Source: Isohypsibius dastychi
Lineage: Eukaryota > Tardigrada > Eutardigrada > Parachela > Isohypsibiidae
Length of the DNA stretch: 13,918 nucleotides
Direction of reading: 5' to 3'
Assembly (NCBI GenBank): GCA_034696485.1
Contig: JAQIWT010000913.1
Span: forward strand, 1-13,918
Shown in pieces: positions 8,610 to 13,918 of this stretch. The notes beneath the pieces are model-generated. The model ran no database searches. It was not told the origin of the DNA and worked only from the letters and a program-made list of their open reading frames with translations. Made by a program: the position numbers and the translations under genes. Within the stretch, counting starts at the first letter, position 1; each line of letters starts with the position of its first letter.

Positions 8610-9560
8610 CTGAGAATAAGCCCGGAACTTTTGACTCAACGGTAAGGTAATGGAGTTTTGTTCCAGTTGCTGTTTTGAAATTCTTCGGCGTTTATGATTG
8701 CCTCGAGATATCGAGTTTCAATCAAGAATGATAACTTTGATGAAAATATTCCAGTTTGGAAATACTCCCGCAAAAATATGTACTTAAGCCCGGCACTCTT
8801 GATTGACCGGAAATTCGTTCTTTTTCTAGTTTCTGTTCCAAAAATCATTCGGAGTCGCAGACTGTTCAATCATACCCATTCTACATTGAGATGAATATTC
8901 TCATGATGAAAATACTAGTTTGATCGTATTTGAACGAGAATACTCCCTTGAACCCGGTACTTCTGCCTGACCGGAAATGCGATTTTGTTCTTATTACAAA
9001 TCAAACGCGATGTCGGTTTTTGAATCATAGTGATTTAGAATTGTCTTATTTTTGGAAGTGTGATCTGGTTGAATCGATTCTCACTTAAATTTTTTTATTC
9101 GTTTATTGCATTGCAAAGAACAAGAAACAGTGCGTTGAATCAAAATTGCTCAAAAAAGCTTCAAAAATGCTAGCAGACTCTGACTGAAGCATTTTTTGTT
9201 ACGAAACTGCTTTGTTCAGAGCATTTTCAGATCAACACAGCTTTGGTCAAAGCAAGCATTTTCGAAGTTGTTAGTCTAAACTAGCAGTTTTTGCGACCTT
9301 TACCGTGAATTCGTTTTCATTCTAGTTGCCGTACGAAAAATCAGTCGCAAATTGCTTTATTGTATCTAATTTTTTTTAAATTTTACATGGAGAAATAACC
9401 ATTCAAAATATGTTTAAACCAAAATAATCGCTTGAGCCCGGCACCTGGTCTGACCGGTAATGCAATTTTGTTCTGGATGTTGGAATACAAAATAATGATG
9501 ATGAATGATGAATTGTTGAATTGATAAATTTATATAAAGTTCAGTACCGGCCCTTGAATA
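8610..9560 (-). repeat. degenerate ~160-bp tandem array, block 2 (minus orientation)
   Basis: The same unit as at 7130-7720 appears reverse-complemented. CCCGG...GACCGGAAAT landmarks lie near 8617, 8787, 8955 and 9437, the last gap being close to three units. A partial unit (ACCGTGAATTCG) lies near 9301. Roughly 9090-9290 is unrelated sequence that interrupts the array and contains a small hairpin (CAAAAATGCT/AGCATTTTTTG near 9163-9200). Confidence 0.7.
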
Positions 9561-9627
9561 ACTGCCGGACTTCAATTAAAAAAAAAATTCAAAATTGATA
9601 TCAAGTGAATATGAACTTTTAGAGTAA

Positions 9628-9648
9628 GGGGGCGGGAGGGGGTGTGGG
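9628..9648 (+). other. G-quadruplex-type motif
   Basis: Four G runs of 5, 3, 5 and 3 bases are separated by loops of 1, 1 and 3 bases. This fits the G3+N1-7 rule for intramolecular quadruplexes. It lies about 120 bases before the ATG of the plus-strand coiled-coil gene, in an AT-rich setting. Confidence 0.75.
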
Positions 9649-9687
9649 CTGGTGATGGTGTGCTGCTCTTGTTTTCATGGCACGAGG

Positions 9688-9707
9688 TTTTCGTTTTTCC
9701 CTCGCAG
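9688..9707 (+). promoter_or_regulatory. splice (or trans-splice) acceptor before the coiled-coil gene
   Basis: A pyrimidine-rich stretch ending TTTTTCCCTCGCAG at 9707 is followed by 41 bases of leader and the ATG at 9749. This placement fits a spliced-leader acceptor or the end of a 5'-UTR intron. The choice between them cannot be made from sequence. Confidence 0.35.
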
Positions 9708-9748
9708 ATTGTCCATTACCCTCGATTTGTCTCTTCGAATTCATTAAA

Positions 9749-10373
9749 ATGCCTCAACGAGACGATTTCGCGCACAATAATTGCATGAATCTCCTCAAAG
9801 TAGGTTTGGAACTTTAGTAAATCGTCAGTTTCAGGTATGAAGAATTAGCCTGCTTACTTCTTTCATTTTTTCGTTCAAAGTTCTTGATTTTTCTTTTCAA
9901 CTCCTGACTAATAGGGAGATATACAACAGACTTTTCCATCAAGGCCAAAAAGTCCAGGATCGCATGAGAGGAATTTGTGCGAAATTTTCACTGCGTTGAA
10001 CAGTCTCGTGCTGTTTTGGAGTTGGCTGCAACAAGCATGGACAACGAGCGTATATCACAGACTAAGCGGCTTCAGAAGTCCGTAGAAAATCATCAGATCC
10101 AACTGTGGTCGGGAAGTAAGTGATTCGCCCGCCTTCTTCCAAAGATTCTATTCCAGCATAGATTGTGTAAAAGCTAGCATGATAAAGATTGATGATACTC
10201 TCAATGCATTAAGCCGTGATCTCAACCTGGGGAAAGTGGAACCGAAGAAAACAAGCAAACAGTGTCCAGAAGCGCAGAAAGAAAACATCTTCTGCTCGGA
10301 TCCAGCTGAAATGGACGAACAATGGTCAAAAGAAAAAAGCAATGAGCGAAGCCAGAAACAGGAGAGTTTGTGA
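9749..10373 (+). pseudogene. small coiled-coil protein gene with a frame break
   Basis: Exon 1 (9749-9799) encodes MPQRDDFAHNNCMNLLK and meets a GTAGGT donor. After an acceptor TAATAG at 9914, helix-forming frames follow: first EIYNRLFHQGQKVQDRMR, then, two bases out of register near 9967-9972, EEFVRNFHCVEQSRAVLELA and onward to QIQLWSG. The shift lies in an AGAGG run and looks like dinucleotide slippage. A canonical 41-bp intron (10116-10156, GTAAGT...ATTCCAG) leads to a last exon 10157-10373. That exon has heptad-like SMIKIDDTLNALSRDL and a Lys/Gln-rich tail, but the GTAAGT donor gives the wrong phase; a donor four bases later would fit. The protein would be a charged coiled coil with no known family. 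It may be alive if the frame break is a sequencing error. Confidence 0.42.
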
Positions 10374-10479
10374 TTGTTTTGAAAAATGGTCGCCAGATGG
10401 TGCGTTATTTCTCTGACGCTGAGTTGTACGGAAGTAATGATGAGAAATGATCTTTTGCTCTATGGTATTCAACCTTTTT

Positions 10480-11080
10480 TATTTTCGAGTCAAAAGTGCC
10501 TTGCTAAAGTGAATAATTTGGTTCAAATATTTTCAAAATGGCTATTCCTCCATGAGAATATTTATTTCAAAAGGAAAATGTTATGGTAAAGCAACTTGGC
10601 ATTCCGGAAAATTTGTAAAAAAGGAACTGGAAAGCAAATTCATTCCCGGTCGGTGAAAAATGTCTGTGTTAAGCAAATTTTCGAATCAAATATTTTTAAA
10701 GTGGAGATTTCTCCAGGAATTTATCACAGCCACAGGGAATATATATCTTGAAACTGTTTATTGGTGGTGGATTTTTTGTTTATTCCAACATCCGGAACAA
10801 AACTCTGTTTCCTGCCATTCAAAAGTGCCGGGCTCAAGTGAATAATTTGGTTTACATTTTCTTAAAATGGCTATTTCTCCATGAGAATATTTATTCCAAT
10901 AAAAAGACGTTATGGTGAAGCAACCTGTGACTCCAGATCATTTTTAGAACAGTTACTGGAAAAAAACTCGCTTTCGGTCGGTGAAAAGTGTTAGACTTGA
11001 GCGAATGTTTTGGTTCGAATATTCTCAAACTTCAAGATTGTTTGGGAAAATTGTTTTTATAGCAACTGGATATCTTTGAG
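10480..11080 (+). repeat. degenerate ~160-bp tandem array, block 3 (plus orientation)
   Basis: Units start near 10488, 10650, 10816 and 10976 with the same landmarks as block 1. The first and third units are the most alike: AATGGCTATT-CTCCATGAGAATATTTATT-C appears in both, about 326 bp apart, i.e. two units. The short open frames in this stretch follow the repeat and are not counted as genes. Confidence 0.78.
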
Positions 11081-11236
11081 CCTGATAAGGCAGATTCCGG
11101 TTGTCTTCTTCACTGATCCACGTTTTATTCAATGAACATCCATTATCGCTTAGAAAGAATTGTTTGACCTGAATAAAAAATATCTCAGCAGCTCGATAGA
11201 TAGAAGTCAGCCGGATTACGCTTCACGATTTTGTAA

Positions 11237-11470
11237 CAACGCAAAAAAGCCGAACGTAAAATAAACCAACGAAATGAGCAAAGAATTATTAACAATCAAA
11301 GGTGCTTTGTTAAACCTGAGTGGTATCTAGACCAAGGTGCTCAAGAGATCTCGAGTTGCACCGTCTGTGGTGTTACACGAGGACTTCGATTCCGATGTCC
11401 CAAATTAGACTGTTGTTGTTTCCTGTTCGTTGATATCGCTGGAAAGAAATATTTCCTTGGGCCTTACTAG
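11237..11470 (+). other. ATG-less Cys-rich open frame, zinc-finger-like
   Basis: A frame of 77 codons begins after a TAA and ends at TAG 11468-11470. Its start is basic (RKKAERKINQRNEQR), the middle reads VKPEWYLDQG, and a cysteine cluster follows as C41-x2-C44-x9-C54-x4-CCC (SCTVCGVTRGLRFRCPKLDC). The spacing resembles the C-terminal cysteine domain of piggyBac-type transposases or another zinc ribbon, but the match is partial and the pattern is broken. It has no start codon and no clear upstream exon, so it is best seen as an exon or a fossil fragment. The basis is composition and Cys spacing only. Confidence 0.35.
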
Positions 11471-11616
11471 CTTGAATATTCACCTAGCCTTTAACGGTTT
11501 GGAGAGTCACCTACATCGACTGCGCAGACGCCGAACCAAGAAGAAACCTAGCACGGTCAGTTAAACTGCACAGATGCCGCTGATGGCGGTGGCGACCAGC
11601 ATTTCCCTTCAACACA

Positions 11617-12186
11617 TCAAGACCAAATGCTTTCTCGCCAAAACGCGGGAAACACTGCCAGCTGATTCGAGGTTGTGCGCGAAAACACTCGAGTTGCTTG
11701 AGTCAATTTCATAACTAACGCGAACTCGTCCGCATATGATGCTCCCCAAAATTCGTGCGGACGAGGTATCACTGTCAGATGCGCACGATCGCAACTCTAG
11801 CTGATAACGACCTTATTTTTAGCAATACAATCAATATGATCAGCGTCATCCTCAGACAGATTTTTCAACGACAATCGCAGAATCAGCCCGTCCATCAACG
11901 CATTATAATCGGCGCGATGGAGCGTGGCACCCAGGGAAGTACCATTCAAATGGACGAGCTTGCCGTTCTGATTCCATCCAGTCATCGTCATCTATCTGGG
12001 ATGACAGAGGAAAACAGCTGTCTCGACAGTGGTTGCAGTCAAATTCTTCATAGAGACGAAGAATGCGTTTTCGTTCAGTTTAGGTCCTGTAACTACAAAT
12101 GCACTCGAAGTCACAAGGATAACGAAAGCAAGGCAAGACAGAATACCGCGGTAAAATGTGCTAGATTTCGAAATGCACCAATGCAA
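11617..12186 (-). pseudogene. secreted immunoglobulin-domain protein, two in-frame TAG codons
   Basis: One minus-strand frame of 190 codons is interrupted only by TAG at 11992-11994 and TAG at 11797-11799, then ends at TGA 11617-11619. Codons 12-30 form a signal-peptide-like stretch (FYRGILSCLAFVILVTSSAF). An Ig fold follows: strand B Cys61 (TAVFLC), Trp71 (TGWNQNGKL), then LRLSLKNLSEDDADHIDC with the Asp-x-Ala-x-x-x-Cys signature and Cys120, AKN, and a strand G (AHLTVIPRP). This is the I-set/V-set pattern of nematode secreted Ig proteins such as the ZIG family; assignment to that family is a guess. The frame starts at TTG. An ATG at 12188-12190 is one base out of frame. The two stops and lost start make a pseudogene most likely. 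The plus-strand frame over the same DNA is a shadow. Confidence 0.6.
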
Positions 12187-12384
12187 CCATAATTAAAAGA
12201 TGAATCTGGACATTTCTCAATAAGAAATTATCAAGACTGTGAGATGGGCATCAAGAATTCAGAAATACTAGGTGGTAACAAAATTAGTATTTACAATCAC
12301 GAATTCAACAAACAATTTGAAATTGAAACATACAGCCGAGGGAGAACACATCTGTGAGGGTATTGATGACGATGTATAGTCTCC

Positions 12385-12840
12385 ATTTTGGTAAAAGCCC
12401 GGCAGTTAACATGATTGGAGAAGAAAATTCTTCCGAATTTTTGCACCAATATAATTCGCTGCAGCCCGGGAGTTTTGCCAAAACAAATGAATAAGTTGCC
12501 GAATAATATGATTTAAGCGATTGAATTCGATCAGAACAGTGTCTTATTGCGTTATGAATATATTCTCCATAAACTTTATCGGTTTTCGAAAATTTTAGAC
12601 CGAAATAACCCTCTAAGCCCGACAGCTGCGCCAGACCGAAAATGGTTTTTATTTTCCAGTTGCCGACCACTAAAAAATTCCCGTCATTCTAAATTGCTTG
12701 AGAACACAAATTTTTGAAAATAAAAATAGTCGCCGAAAGAATTCTTGGTTTTTAGAATTCGGACCAAAACACTCGCTCAACCCCGTAGTTTTTGCCTGAC
12801 CAGAAATAAACGTTTTTTTCAGTCGCCAACTTCCTCGAAT
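12385..12840 (-). repeat. degenerate ~160-bp tandem array, block 4 (minus orientation)
   Basis: Reverse-oriented units are marked by AAGCCCGGCAG near 12395, CAGCCCGGGAG near 12463, AAGCCCGACAG...CCAGACCGAAAATGG near 12615, and CCCCGTAGTTTTTGCCTGACCAGAAAT near 12780. The last spacing is about 165 bp. The 121- and 66-codon minus-strand frames here simply run through the repeat. Confidence 0.68.
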
Positions 12841-12966
12841 AACACGAAAAATAAAAGGAACAGTCTCCAAACGTTCTTAGACAAAGAGCCAGTAGGAAGG
12901 AGTAAGGATTAAAATATCAAGTAAGAGGTAAAAGTATCAATATATTGGACGATGTATTCGAACTGT

Positions 12967-13826
12967 TCACAAATCGTTTCCTAGTTGATCCCATTTTCTC
13001 TCATCAAGAACACAAAAAAGCGCTTTAGAATGTTCGACGATTAATGTCTGTGTGAGGCGATGCAACCTTCTCGCAAATAAAGAATCTGGCTCGTGCAAAT
13101 ATGACTGCATAATTGGTCTCACCATCCTGAAACTGACCCAATGAAAATAAAGAATGGCGAAGACATTGCTACTCATACGCTTGAAGGATAGATAGCTGAT
13201 GCTTCCGCAGCTCCAGACACCAACTCACGGCTTCCAGAACTAATTCAAGGCTGCGATTAAACTCATCCGAGTCAGGACCCTGCTGTGCGTTACGCATAAT
13301 ATCCAGCAACAATGGTGCGCGCGATGACATCGCAGTACTTCCGGAAGTATGGGACTGGCTGATACCACGTGAATTCCAACTCCCTTCGACCACGCAATTG
13401 TGCATTTCAATTGGACATTGCTGGAAATTGCCCGGGAGAAACAACCTTCACATCAGAGATTTACCATGGAAAATTAGATGAACTGGATACACCGGTTGAC
13501 CGGCAGCTACTTCAGAAACAATACTATCCATATCCAATTTCGGCTCTGGCAATCCGCTGTAATCCGCTCTGATCACGATTGACTTAACTTTGTTGTGGAG
13601 AGCATACTTCAGGAGACCGAGTTCGGGATGAGTTGCCGAGATGTCGAGTCCCCAAGTTGTCGACCAGGAAACGTCTAGTTGTATTGTTGCAAGGTCTGAA
13701 GAGAGACCGGTTTTTGTTGACGAAGAGAAGACGATGATCAGTGGAGTTGAAATAGATACTTAACATGTGACCCAGCCAAGTATCGACATATTTGAGGTTC
13801 AAGTTGAAGAAATTTCCATTCTTCAG
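12967..13826 (-). CDS. multi-exon protein-coding gene of unrecognised family, 5' end not certain
   Basis: On the minus strand four exons fit in phase: 13826-13760, 13695-13493, 13420-13179 and 13126-12967. The introns are 64, 72 and 52 bp with acceptors TCTCTTCAG, AATTTCCAG and TCAGTTTCAG. The encoded part is 223 residues with no ATG at its start, so the first exon is missing or beyond the edge; the first piece starts after CAACTATAG. Exon 1-2 text includes NLKYVDTWLGHML and WGLDISATHPELGLLKYALH followed by NKVKSIVIRADYSG. Later exons are helical (LELVLEAVSWCLELRKHQL; RRLHRLTQTLIVEHSKALF), ending RKWDQLGNDL. There is no signal peptide or membrane segment. The junction after EVAAGQP is least sure: an alternative donor at 13464 (CATG|GTAAAT) would add VYPVHLIFHG but breaks the frame. 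No known domain was identified. Confidence 0.58.
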
Positions 13827-13876
13827 CTATAGTTGGGAGGGCGCGATTTAGCGGGTTTTAAAAGTGGAGGTTGGAG

Positions 13877-13910
13877 GTGTAGGTTATTTTTGTCTTAAAT
13901 CAACCTACAC
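13877..13910. repeat. 9-bp perfect inverted repeat at the window edge
   Basis: GTGTAGGTT (13877-13885) and AACCTACAC (13902-13910) can pair around a 16-base loop. The left arm is preceded by GGAGGTTGGAG, a near repeat of the arm. It could be a hairpin or one end of an element that continues beyond the window. Confidence 0.5.
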
Positions 13911-13918
13911 GCTTCAAG

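Noticed and set aside
10148-10589. Other small frames around the plus-strand coiled-coil gene
   Set aside because: Alternate frames or repeat translations with no splice or composition support.
11755-12192. Plus-strand frame of 145 codons
   Set aside because: It is antisense to the frame with a clear Ig-domain signature and itself shows no domain pattern.
12305-12870. Minus-strand frames of 121 and 66 codons
   Set aside because: They run through the ~160-bp repeat block; residues such as GLAQLSGLEGYFG translate the repeat landmark.

Overview
The window looks like nuclear DNA of a nematode, most likely a Caenorhabditis relative. The supports are AT-rich spacers, very short introns (about 41-186 bp) with GTGAG/GTAAG donors and TTTTCAG-type acceptors, a worm-style seven-transmembrane receptor, a small secreted protein with one 61-bp intron, and a lone poly-C tract. 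Nothing in it looks bacterial. All gene models were built by eye from reading frames, splice consensus and intron phase; no database search was possible.

Left part (1-3.7 kb): a TATA-driven two-exon gene for a secreted coiled-coil protein (185-557, +); a 501-bp non-autonomous element with 28-bp perfect terminal inverted repeats, rich in TGTCCCAC words (1164-1664); and a three-exon rhodopsin-like G-protein-coupled receptor (2377-3612, +).

Middle part (3.7-7.1 kb): mostly without recognisable genes, but it holds the most unusual signal in the window. The 10-bp palindrome GCGACGTCGC occurs six times perfectly and once with one mismatch between 4809 and 6436, at spacings of 175-304 bp, with no similarity in the flanks. 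On the minus strand the copies fall at the start of, or inside, possible short exons. A five-exon candidate gene (5841 down to 4782) keeps phase across all four junctions, and exons 2-5 open at or within 3 nt of a palindrome copy.

Right part (7.1-12.85 kb): four blocks of a degenerate tandem repeat with a unit of about 160-166 bp, in orientations + - + -. They enclose three cores, each holding a decayed or orphan gene: a minus-strand charged/coiled-coil pseudogene (7862-8483), a possibly related plus-strand coiled-coil gene with a frame break (9749-10373), and a core with a Cys-rich orphan frame (11237-11470, +) plus an immunoglobulin-domain pseudogene with two in-frame TAG codons (11617-12186, -). 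The layout suggests foldback-type repeats around short host-like genes.

Right edge (12.9-13.9 kb): a multi-exon minus-strand gene (12967-13826, running off or starting near the edge) with four exons whose phases fit; its family was not recognised. There is no sign that the genes form one pathway. The shared theme is repeat expansion and gene decay in a fast-evolving chromosome region.
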